Source of the DNA: a virus
Virus record (IMG/VR): IMGVR_UViG_3300025030_000060
Location: 32,555 to 96,554 of that record
Direction: 5' to 3' (one strand)
DNA length: 64,000 nt
Part shown: positions 7,253 to 16,700 of the stretch, piece after piece
Numbering within the stretch: position 1 is the stretch's first letter
Layout: every line of letters starts with the position of its first letter
The notes under the pieces: generated by a model
The model's database searches: none
Told to the model about the DNA's origin: nothing
The model's input: only the letters and a program-made list of their open reading frames with translations
Program-made: the position numbers and the translations under genes

Positions 7253-7300
7253 GTTTAACCAATCGCCGCAGCCATCCGGCTGGGCTCAAAAGCGTTAGGC
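7253..7300 (-). repeat. attC-like recombination site e
   Basis: 48 bp. Minus strand: GCCTAAC (perfect RYYYAAC, with the stop of the 7295-7477 gene), inner arms GCC-C-AGCC and GGCT-GC-GGC around a GGAT loop, then a perfect GTTAAAC. Both boxes match the integron consensus exactly. Confidence 0.75.
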
Positions 7301-7477
7301 CTTTATGTCCTTCACTGTCCCGATAATCTTAATTTTTGAGTGCTCGCCCCAGCGTGACGTAGCAGTTCCGGTTTCCAACATTTGAGTTCTGATACGAAAC
7401 GCCTCCCATCGTCTACCAAGACTGAATACGATAAGCAGCACGCCAATTACCGCTAAAACAAGTATTGTTGTAATCAA
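7295..7477 (-). CDS. single-pass membrane protein (cassette gene)
   Basis: 60 aa. An N-terminal transmembrane helix (about residues 2-20) is followed by a basic cytoplasmic tail. It starts with TTG at 7477 behind GGAGGGAAAG; no ATG is available nearby. The stop is within the inverse-core box of site e. Function unknown. Confidence 0.55.
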   Translation of the reverse strand: MITTILVLAVIGVLLIVFSLGRRWEAFRIRTQMLETGTATSRWGEHSKIKIIGTVKDIKA

Positions 7478-7505
7478 CTTTCCCTCCTCCTAGCCCACTG
7501 AAGGG

Positions 7506-7572
7506 CAATAACCAGTGCTCGGACGCCGACCGGCAAACAACGTCGGACGGGTCAAGCACATGGCCGTTAACC
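7506..7572 (-). repeat. attC-like recombination site f
   Basis: 67 bp. Minus strand: GGTTAAC at the stop of the 7567-7812 gene, arms GTGCT...CCGAC pairing with GTCGG...AGCAC, then GTTATTG. Both outer boxes are one base off the strict consensus. The long imperfect stem supports the call. Confidence 0.55.
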
Positions 7573-7812
7573 CGATTTTGCCGCCCTCTTCAGCGTCTTC
7601 GCCACCTTCGAGGTGATCGCTTCGCGCATGAATTCGGTTTCACCCTCTCCGGTGATCTCTCGCGCCTTGCTAATTCCCTCATACTCGCCGCAGGTAAAGC
7701 GTATCCCTTTGCTGACCTTCAGCGGGTTCTCTTTCCTGTAGTCCTTCTTTCGGCCCGCTCCCGGTTTTGCACCTCCAAGAGGTTTCCCGTTGGCATTAAA
7801 TCCTTTTGGCAT
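7567..7812 (-). CDS. small basic protein, possible DNA-binding (first cassette gene)
   Basis: 81 aa, Lys/Arg-rich. The N-terminus GGAKPGAGRKKDYRKENP resembles the flexible basic lead of phage DNA-binding proteins. A helical C-terminal part (EFMREAITSKVAKTLKRAA) could be ribbon-helix-helix-like. It is the first unit of the cassette-like array. DNA binding is inferred from composition only. Confidence 0.6.
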   Translation of the reverse strand: MPKGFNANGKPLGGAKPGAGRKKDYRKENPLKVSKGIRFTCGEYEGISKAREITGEGETEFMREAITSKVAKTLKRAAKSG

Positions 7813-7864
7813 CGCTGTCTCTCCTATGTATTGGGCTCATGGCCTTCGAAGATATCTGTCAACA

Positions 7865-8005
7865 TTAAGCATTCCCAGCTCCGCATGTCGCGCAAGAAAA
7901 ACCCGCGCTGCCGTGAGCCTGCGCCCACTCGCCGACATGAATAACCCTTTTGCACTGATTGCACGTCTTAGGGTCGGTGATCTTAACCACCACGACACGG
8001 CTCAT
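7865..8005 (-). CDS. 46-aa zinc-ribbon protein
   Basis: Open frame from the ATG at 8005, overlapping the TGA of the upstream gene, to TAA at 7865. It contains CNQC and CATC pairs 23 residues apart, a typical zinc ribbon. Good packing and the motif make it a likely real gene despite its size. TTGACA follows the stop on the minus strand and may be the -35 of a promoter for the cassette array, but no good -10 is seen. Confidence 0.6.
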   Translation of the reverse strand: MSRVVVVKITDPKTCNQCKRVIHVGEWAQAHGSAGFSCATCGAGNA

Positions 8006-9156
8006 TTTAACTCCTTCAGTTCCACAAGTACGCCATATGCTTCGTCATGGTGCAACGTCCCGTAGGCGCTTTCGCTTACCTTTTCGATAAACCCGCACAT
8101 GAGGGCGAAGGCTTTTTCAATCCGCTCCGCGTTCTGGAGTGCAGCCATGAACAGTACCGCCAGGGCCTCGCTCTCGGCGTCCCCTTGCGGGCCAAAAGGG
8201 GCTACGAGCGCATGCGGGGTGAAGACTGCGACATGGGGTCCGGGATAGGTCGAGCCAGAGAGCTTGCCGTGAATCTCCCCCTCCCATATGCCTACCCCCA
8301 GCAAACCACCCCCGAACTTTTCAGCCAGCATCTTCATGGCGTGGACTGTCTGGATGACGTTCATGTCCTTAAGCGCGACGCAGTTCTCCGGGGGTGTATC
8401 CTCTTCAGCCATCAGTTTCACTGGGGGGGCAATGCGATCCCCCCTTCGGTTAAATGTGGCTCCAGGTTCCGCATCAAAATCGTGCTCTTCTTCGGCGCGA
8501 CAACGGGCACACGTCGGGTTTTTGTCCCCGTTCGGGTCCTCATCCATCACACTCAACTCATCTCCGCAACCAAGGCAAGGTGCAAGAGCCTCATAGACCT
8601 CCCGCGAGATATAGGAGTCTTCATCGACCAGGACCAACTTCTTCGTGTGGTGCCCGCCATGTTTAGGGTCTATCACGATGTTGTCGGCAGATGGCGCGTA
8701 TTCAGGCGCGTGAAGTCCGTCGCAGCGATCCCCAGTAATGCAGCAGTCGGGGCCGCACTCGCTATGGTTCCCCGGTACAGGGGTCCCGGAGATATCAAGG
8801 GAGTGATGCACCCCAGCATGGCCGTAGCAGTCGCGCACGTAATCCGCGCCCTCCTTGGCGGTGATGTTCCCGTTACATCGCGAACAAAGCCCGTAGCCGG
8901 TATCCTGATTGAACCATTGCTTGAAGGCCGGGGCATCTTCCCCGCAGCAGGCGCAGTGCAGATGGAAGACGCGGCACTTGAGCGAAGACTCAAGGTACTT
9001 TGCCAGTTTCGCGCCCTGCTCGGTCCACTCCATGCCGAAGCCTACGATACGGACCCACCCTATGGTGCAAGCGGCCACGAGAATTGCGGTATCCGTGGGG
9101 TTGTTGGGGAGGGTTCCAGTAGCCACCAGTTTTCTGACATCCACGATGGTAATCAT
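8002..9156 (-). CDS. hypothetical Cys/His-rich protein
   Basis: 384 aa from the ATG at 9156 (ATGA overlap with the upstream stop). It has several zinc-binding-like Cys pairs: CACC near residue 65, CSRC, CGPDCC, CLGC and CARC. The C-terminal half resembles a phage accessory domain rich in Gly and acidic residues. No enzyme motif is recognised. A role in host takeover or DNA binding is possible but unsupported. Confidence 0.6.
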   Translation of the reverse strand: MITIVDVRKLVATGTLPNNPTDTAILVAACTIGWVRIVGFGMEWTEQGAKLAKYLESSLKCRVFHLHCACCGEDAPAFKQWFNQDTGYGLCSRCNGNITAKEGADYVRDCYGHAGVHHSLDISGTPVPGNHSECGPDCCITGDRCDGLHAPEYAPSADNIVIDPKHGGHHTKKLVLVDEDSYISREVYEALAPCLGCGDELSVMDEDPNGDKNPTCARCRAEEEHDFDAEPGATFNRRGDRIAPPVKLMAEEDTPPENCVALKDMNVIQTVHAMKMLAEKFGGGLLGVGIWEGEIHGKLSGSTYPGPHVAVFTPHALVAPFGPQGDAESEALAVLFMAALQNAERIEKAFALMCGFIEKVSESAYGTLHHDEAYGVLVELKELK

Positions 9157-10079
9157 GCCCTGTTCTCCTGCATCCTTTTGATGACTTCGGCAGCCCTGCC
9201 GTTCTGTTCCACGAGGTAGTCGTAGCATCCCATGTCAAAACTGCCGCCGTCGTCATCTTGGAACTCTCCATCTCCGACGTACTGGCAGATTAACCCGTCG
9301 CGGTCATCGTCATCGAAGCCGCAGTACCACTTGCCCACGGTCGGCTCCTTCAACTCAGGCTTATTGGTAGCGGGGTTGAGTATCGGGAACATGTGCGCCC
9401 CTTCCAGAACGGCCTTGTGAATGGCGGTGCCGATCTCCAAAGCGGTCTTGCTGGCCAGTTTGCGGCCTTCGCCAAGTGGCGAATAGCGGCACATGCCGAT
9501 CTGCTCCGGCATTTCTCCGATGATCTCGATATCCCACCCGTCAGAGTTGCCGCGATTCCTCCTGTGTTGCAGTTCGAAGCCTCGGCGCTGCATGATGGCG
9601 TCCACGGCTGCCTCTATAGCCGCTTTCGCATCGGACTCGCTACCGTTGCCCAAAGCAAGGGTGACATTCTTCCATTCGTGCCGGTTCGGCTCGCTGTTCA
9701 GCCAACGGGTGTGAAACATATCGGCCACGGCTTCCATCGTCAGCGGCGATAAAACCCCTTTGGCATAGGCGCGGGCCTCTTCTACGTCCTGCTGCATCCC
9801 GGCGCTCATCCGGTGTCCGCCCTGCATCCTCATCAGTATCTCTCCGAGGTTGTAGTGGCAGTGTTCCGCAAGATACAGGTATACCAGTTGCTGACGAGCC
9901 TCGGCCCGAATCTCTTCCGGGGTGATGACGGCCATCTCCGCTTCCAGCAGACCCGCTTCGGAGCGGTTGCCCAAAATCACCATCGCTTGGCTCAGAATCA
10001 GGGCTCGGCTGTTGTCGAACCTAGCCGAAATCTCATTTGATACTGTGACTCGGATTCTTGAGTTCTCATATACTGGCAT
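9153..10079 (-). CDS. hypothetical phage protein
   Basis: 308 aa from the ATG at 10079, preceded by GGGAGGTAACAG, a clear ribosome binding site. Residues 60-150 are helical; the C-terminal 60 residues are strongly acidic (FDDDDRDG, FQDDDGG). It is first in a two- to three-gene operon with its own promoter and operator at 10147-10183. No family recognised. Confidence 0.6.
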   Translation of the reverse strand: MPVYENSRIRVTVSNEISARFDNSRALILSQAMVILGNRSEAGLLEAEMAVITPEEIRAEARQQLVYLYLAEHCHYNLGEILMRMQGGHRMSAGMQQDVEEARAYAKGVLSPLTMEAVADMFHTRWLNSEPNRHEWKNVTLALGNGSESDAKAAIEAAVDAIMQRRGFELQHRRNRGNSDGWDIEIIGEMPEQIGMCRYSPLGEGRKLASKTALEIGTAIHKAVLEGAHMFPILNPATNKPELKEPTVGKWYCGFDDDDRDGLICQYVGDGEFQDDDGGSFDMGCYDYLVEQNGRAAEVIKRMQENRA

Positions 10080-10146
10080 GTCTGTTACCTCCCTGGCGCT
10101 GGCCGCCACCCGCGTTGCGCCATCCAGGCGCTATGTCATGGCCCTA

Positions 10147-10183
10147 AATATACACTCTTTGGATTATGTGTCAAACAAATAAT
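10147..10183 (-). promoter_or_regulatory. sigma-70 promoter with palindromic operator
   Basis: Minus strand: TTGACA (10169-10174), 16-bp spacer, TATATT (10147-10152). A 21-bp imperfect palindrome (10163-10183; halves ATTATTTGT and ACACATAAT around TTG) covers the -35 box. The same layout occurs at 10686-10706 and 28397-28417, so one regulator probably controls all three. Confidence 0.65.
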
Positions 10184-10189
10184 GCACGC

Positions 10190-10221
10190 AAAAAAGGGGG
10201 CACGCTTTCACGCTCCCCCTT
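10190..10221 (-). terminator. rho-independent terminator
   Basis: Minus strand: AAGGGGG pairs with CCCCCTT, followed by a run of six T. It lies after the 10244-10648 gene and just before the next promoter, so each flanking unit is a separate transcript. Confidence 0.8.
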
Positions 10222-10243
10222 CACTCCAGCTATTACCGCTCTT

Positions 10244-10648
10244 TTATGGCTTCTTGACTGCCGCCCTCTGCTCCATGTCCTCGTCGTTGGAGAAGAACTT
10301 GATCGGGTCTTCGTCCGTATCAAGGACGTGCTGCGCCTCGTGCATGATCCCCCGCCCTACCTGCGCGTCCTGATAGGCGAAGGCCGCCAGCAGGTCAAGG
10401 GTCTCGTCGCCATAGGTCATGGTCTCGGTCCACTCGTCTTCAATGGTCTGTCCAAAGGCAGCCTCATCACGTTTCAGGAATGCCGCCTTCACCAGCCACC
10501 ACCACGGGCCAAAACTACGATAGCGCAGCGGGTCCTTGAGAAGAACACGCTTGACCACTGCGAGGAATCCTTCAGCCCACATGTCTCGGGCTTGGCCCGA
10601 TTCGGCCAGCATGGCGTTCAATTCTTCGGCTTTCGGTTTATAGATCAT
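10244..10648 (-). CDS. hypothetical protein, monocistronic
   Basis: 134 aa, helical, with an unusual FGPWWWLVKAAF segment (about 47-58). It is framed by its own promoter/operator (10670-10706) and a strong terminator (10190-10221), so it is expressed alone. Such isolation is common for regulatory or host-takeover genes. No family recognised. Confidence 0.6.
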   Translation of the reverse strand: MIYKPKAEELNAMLAESGQARDMWAEGFLAVVKRVLLKDPLRYRSFGPWWWLVKAAFLKRDEAAFGQTIEDEWTETMTYGDETLDLLAAFAYQDAQVGRGIMHEAQHVLDTDEDPIKFFSNDEDMEQRAAVKKP

Positions 10649-10669
10649 ATCTGCATCCCCCTTGTCGCA

Positions 10670-10706
10670 AATTTATCATTTTTTGTTTATCTGTCAAACA
10701 GATTAT
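10670..10706 (-). promoter_or_regulatory. sigma-70 promoter with palindromic operator
   Basis: Minus strand: TTGACA (10692-10697), 16-bp spacer, TAAATT (10670-10675). The operator-like palindrome (10686-10706, core ATCTGT-TTG-ACAGAT) overlaps the -35 box and abuts the stop codon of the next gene upstream. It drives 10244-10648. Confidence 0.65.
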
Positions 10707-13700
10707 TACGCCATCAGTTTGTAGACCTCGGCAAGGTCGGTGGAAATCGGAACATACCACCACGCCCCGTTGAAGTCGCCGCCCGTCTCGGAGAAGAACT
10801 GCGCGGTCCATCGGGTTTTCATCATTGGGCTCACTCTTCTCAGTACCCCGTTGAATCCGTTCTTGTCCTGGAAGAACCAGCTCGTGAAGGGGGCATGGCT
10901 CTTTGCCGGACGCCCCTTATAGCCGGGGATGACCACGTTGGTGTTGTTGGTCTTGACGGTGATCCCCAAGGCGAGGAAAGCGGCTTTCACCTGTTCAGGG
11001 ACTTCTTTGAAGTTGGGGTCGTTCCTGATGGCCTCCAGTGCTGCACGTTCAGCCTCAGCCTTGGCCTGCGCCTCCTTGGCCCGTATATCCTCCTTGAGCC
11101 GGTTCAGGTACTGGTCGGCGATACGGGTAATCTCGCTCGTGTTATCGCCAAGGGCCTGTGCTGCCGTCTTAATCTCCCCGGCTGCCAAGTCCACGCTTCG
11201 CCCAACGACTACCCCGCCAAGGCTTACCTGCTTTTCCATAGCAGCCTTCCATGCCGTGGCGCATGCCGTCAATATCTCTACTTCAGTCGCCTTCCTGCCG
11301 TACTCGCTGGCTATAGCGTCGTAGCCGCTCCCGAATACCAGCCGCATGACACTGTTGGCATCGTAAGCGCGGCCCGCCCGCTTCAGGCTTAGGTATGCCT
11401 CGCATACTTCTTTTTTCCACGTCTCGTTGTCCACATCGGGGTAATTCACAGTCAAGCCCGTCTGGGGCTTGCCGAACATCACCCCCTGCGCCCCTCTCAG
11501 CACGAAACCGTCGTAGCTGTAAAAACGGATTTTGTCGTAATGCTCGGTGAAGGTTTCCCTGTCGAGGTCGCCCCGGAGCAGGTCGGCATAGCGCCACTCC
11601 TGGCTGAGAAGTTTCTGGAGAGCCATTTCCTTTTCGGAGTAGGAGACCTTGACCGGAGAGCGGTCGGCAATGAAGTCCTGCACGTCGTACCACTCATTGT
11701 CCGACTGTTTGGGTATAGAATTCCAGTTGAGCTGGCCCATCAAGGCGTCGGCCTTGAACCCCCTCGAAGCGGAGTTCACTTCGATGACCTTGATGACAAT
11801 CGTACCGGAGTAGCTGTCCTTAAACTCATACATGTCGCCCACGGTGAGCACCACACCCTTGGGAGTCACCACACAGTTGCCGGGGTTGTCGATCAGCTTC
11901 TCATCAAAGGGAAGTTCCCCTTTCTGTGCCCTTACCCTCAGTTCAAGGGTGATCTTGTTGATGCGGGCCTGCACTTCGGCCTTTTTGTTGTTGTAGCGCG
12001 TGTCGAGGCTGTCCAGCTTCCATTGGGTCCTCTCCAGCGCGTCCTGTTTCTTCTGAATGGACTTGGAGATGTTTTTGCGCTCTTCGCTCCCCTCTTCCGT
12101 CCTCAAGCCCCGGTAGCGCAGATTCTCGATCTGCCTGTTCATGTCGGAGATGTCTTCGGCAAGATTGGTGCGCTCGGCCTCTTTTTCCTGCTCCAGTCTC
12201 GGCAGCACGGAAGCATTGGACGCCAGCACCTGGAGCTGGTTCACGAGTCGGGCCTTGGCCTGCGCCTTGGCCTTTTCCGCCTTCTTGGCTTCGGCTTCCA
12301 TGTACTTCCGCTTGGCCTCTTCCGGGTTATCCTCGAACATGAACCGGATTTCGTCGGCGCTTGCAGCATTGGCGTTGGCTGCGGTCGCTGAGTCGGAGCG
12401 GAAGATGTCACCGATCCATCCCGCCTTCTTGCTTATCAGGTGCAGGCGGTAGGCGTCGAAGGAACCCTTGCCTTGATAGTAGTAAATCTTGATATTGTCG
12501 GCCTCGTTGCCTTGCCGGACTCCGCGCCCGTTGCGCTGCTGGATGCTGGAAGGGGTCCACGGGAAGGTCAGGTGATGGATTGCGCGGGTCCCCTTCTGTA
12601 GGTTGACGCCCACTTCGGCCTTCTGGTTGCAGATGACCATCGAGTATTCCCCGGAGTTGTAGCGGTCGCTGATCCGCTGAAGCTCGGAACCCTTCGCCTC
12701 GTCGGCGTTGATGATGCCGATCTTGCCCCGGAGCATCGGCAGGTAGTGGGTAAGGATGCGCGCCACCTTTTGATGTTGGGCCTTTTCATCGCTGAAAATG
12801 ATCTGCTTGCCGCCCAGTTCGTGGATCTTCTGCACCCTGTCCACCATCAGTGCGTACTTCGGAGTCAGCGGGTGCCCCACGGTGCCCACGTCGAGTTTCA
12901 CGTCCCGGAGCTTCTTGGCGTCCATCAGGAACGGCTCGAAGGCGTCGGCAAGGCGCACGATGAAGGCATCCCCCTTCATGCTGGTCTCCAGCGAATCCAA
13001 GAGGCGGTAAGTACGGTTTACCGGTTTCTGCGGTTCGCCCATTTCGGCCCGTTCAAGGTCATACTCCGGGTCGCCAACGCGGGGAGTAACCCGGACGGTG
13101 ACTTCAGGCGGTATGATCTTCAAAAGCTGCGTTACCTTCCCCTGGTCCCCCTTTGCAAAGTGAAATGTCATTCTCCCGTGGAAGATGTCCGGGTCCATGG
13201 AAACCTGCTCCATGTCGCGGATGATGGAAAAGACGGGGCGGGGCTTGCCGCTGAATGTCGAACTGTCATCCTTGGTCGCGGCCTTGGCCTCTTCCCTCAG
13301 TTCGTCGTAGATATCCTGCTGCTCGTCGGTAAGGATGGCTTCCTCATGGAATTCCTCACTGGGAGGAAGGTCGAGATTCACGTCCTTTGCCGTGCGAAGC
13401 AGGCAGTATTTGTGGAAGATGTTGCGGAGCCCGTCGAGGTTCTGGAAGCCAACAAGCCCTTCCGTCGCCTTGGTCTCGTTGGCGATGGTCATCTTGTCCA
13501 CGATGTCCTTCTGTCCGAAAACCCGGATGAAGTCGTCGGGGGTGAAGACGCCGAACCGCTCGAATTCCTCCAGCGGCATGACGTAGGCCAGCATGTTGAA
13601 GATTTCCACCGGGGAGTTGGTGACGGGCGTCGCCGTGAGCCCGTAAGAGCCCCGGTCGTTGTTGTTTGCCCGGATGTGCCCCATTTTCATCTGCATGTCG

Positions 13701-16700
13701 AGCCCGCGCTGTGACGCCGGGGCGGTAGAGACGTAGGCAAGGCGGCTGGCCTCTTCGCCCGCCTCGAAGCTGTTCTTGTAGGAGTGGAATTCGTCTGTGA
13801 TTACGTCGGTGAAACCCATGTCCTCAAAGTACGGCAGTTCCCCTTTTTTGGCCCCGGTGTCGGCAAATTTCCCCTCGGCGCGCTCTACCTGCTTGACCTC
13901 GTTGTAGTTCAGGGACTTCTCGTCGCCTACCTCGTCGTCCTTCCCCTCGGAGTTGGCTTTGATGGCCTGCTTAGAGAGCAGGCCGCGCTGGCTCCATTTG
14001 TCGATGAACCCCTGCTTCGTGTCAGGCCGGAGCGGGATGCTCTTGAACTTCTCGTAGGTCATCACCACGAGTTTCACGTTGCTCTGCGGAATCTGCCACA
14101 TGTCATCGTATACTTCCGTGGCGTCAAACTCCCCGGATGCAATCTTGTCCTGCCACATGGCCTCTTTGGTGTACTTGTTGATTTTCTGGTTCCCCTCCTC
14201 GTCAAGAACCGGCTCCTGAAGAATTGCCCCTTCCTTGGCGCGGTCAAAGCGCATCCCCACGAACAGGGCGTCGTCCATGCCCTCGTAGTAGTTCCGTGCC
14301 TCGTGGTACCAGTTGGAAAAGACCGCCTTGGGGACCACGATACAGGTCTTCTTGCTGCGCCCCATCTGGAGGTTGTACTTCACCAAAGCGAGCGTTTGCA
14401 AGGTTTTACCAAGCCCTACGTCGTCGGCGAGGATGCCGCGCCCTTCCTCGGAAAAACGCCGGATGGCCGCGTTCTGGTAGCCGTGCAGCACGATTTTCTT
14501 ACTGACCCCCTGAAGCCCCAAGTCGGTCATCTCGTACTCCGGGGGAAGGAAAGCGTTGAACTTCATGTTGTACTGTTCCGCCAGTTCGTCAATGTTGGGC
14601 TGCTGCTGCATCCACATATTGAAGGTTTCGCGGAAGTTTTTGATGTTGTCGTAATACTGTTTTTTTAGGTCGCCGTCGTCGTCGCCCTTACCACCCCGGA
14701 TGGCATTGCCGTTCATGTAGTTCTCGAACTGGAGGTCGAAGCCTGCGGGTTTCTTGCCCCCCAGAATGCGGAAGGAGCCGAAGGGATTCTCCGGGTCCTC
14801 CGTCCACTCCTTCGCGGTACGCATCTTGCCGGAGTAGGGATCTTCTTTTTGAACTTCCTGGTCGGAACCATAGGTGACGTTGGGGTAGCCGTTCTCCTTC
14901 AGGAAGTCCAGCACGTACTGCTTCGAGTACCACTTGTGGTTGAAGTCGAACATGATATCGGCAGGGTTCGTTCGCTTGCGCTTCCCGTCGATGATCCCGA
15001 TCATCTGCATGTACTTCTGCTTGATCCGCTCGTCGGTCTCGTCGGCCATGGCGGCGTAGAGGGCCTGAAGTTTGGGGTAGATGTCGCCGGAGCAGTAGCG
15101 GGACATCGGGTAGATGATGCCGTCCGGGGAGATGGCTACGTTATCAAAGGCGGCGAGGTCGCCCAGTGTCGCCACCGGCATGCCCCCGGTGTAAAGCTTC
15201 TGCACGTCGTCAAGTTCGATGGTCTGAATGCCTTCCCGGATGAACAGGTGTTCCACGAGTGCCTGCACGTTGGTGGAATCGTATTGAAGATGCCGCCCCG
15301 ATTCTTCCAGCGTCCCGTTCAGGAGGTCGGAGAAGTTCCCCTTTGCGTCGAGCGCATTGGAGAAAAGCCCGAACATCTTGGAAGACTCCCCGGTGAGCAT
15401 GATGCCCCGGTTGTTCTTCGGGTGCCCGAAGCGGTCAATCTCGTTTGCCACAAGGTCCTGGAGTGCAAGCCGTTCGCTGTCATCCGCGTTGCCGTCGTTG
15501 AACCGATCCTGGTAGCGGGCAATCATGCCACCGATGATGGAGCCCCTGTAGAGCTGTTCCGCTAGTTCTTCCTTGGGCTGGCTCATGGCGAACTCAATAG
15601 CCGCACTGGCAAGGGCCGGTAGAAGGTCGGGATAGGTCTTGAAAATGGCGAAAAGCTGGTAGACGGTGAAGGAAAGGCACCCCTTGGGAGAGCCAAGGCG
15701 GGCCTTCAGCTCTTCGATGCTGGATGCGCCGTACTTGGCTGGGTCAATCGCTTCTTTGGCATCCACGGAGGCGACACGGACCCATGCGCCATGCTGCATC
15801 TCACACTCGATGCCGTTTATCATCTTGCGGTCGCCGTCCACGTAATTGCGCGTAACAGGTTCCGCCACGGAGAGCGCGGCCCAGTCGATCCGGGAGACGA
15901 ACTTTGAGGCCAGCTTCGCCTTCAGGCCCGCGTCGTCAACGTCGCCGTCCACGGCTTCCCGGCTGAACCTGTCGCCTGCAATCTTCGGGACCCACTTGCC
16001 CATGATGAAGGGCCGCCCCTCGCCCAGCCAGTAGCGCCCCGCTATGAACTCGTCAAAGATGACGTTGGTGCTTATCAGGGTCTCGAAGGTGAGGTCGTTC
16101 ACGACGTCCAGAAGGCTTTGCGGGTGCTTGCGAAAGACAACCACGTCAACGACGGTATCGGTGCCCTGCGCTGCGAAGGTTTTGGAGGGGAGCTTGTGAG
16201 CGCCAAGGAACTCGGCCTTGCGGGAAACGGAGTTGCGCCACTTGGCCCAGTCGGTCGAGCCCTTGGCCCCCACGATGTCGGTCGGCACGATCAGGACGGC
16301 GAGCCCCCCAGGCTTGATCTTGTCCAGAATCCGGGAGATGAAGTACCGCTGAATCTTCCCCTCGTTCTTGTAGGGCGGGTCGTCGAACTTGTAGGCCCCA
16401 CGGGCGTCGCCGAAGGGCACGTTGGTGCAGCAGCCGTCGAAGGAGTTGTCCGGGGTGTCGGAGCAGAACTTCTCGAAGCTCTTGTTGGTGATGGAGTCGC
16501 CCGCGTTGAGAAGCTGCGCCACCTTCGAGGCGGTCGGGTCGAGGTCGCAGCCGGTGATGACGATGCCCCCCGGTTTTGTCGCCGAAAACATGCCGTGGCC
16601 GGTGCTGGGGTCCAGGATGTTGCCATTGGCTAGGCCGTTGGCAACAAGGCCACTCCAGACGCCTTCAGCGACGTGCTGAGGGGTGTAGTATTCGTACTGG

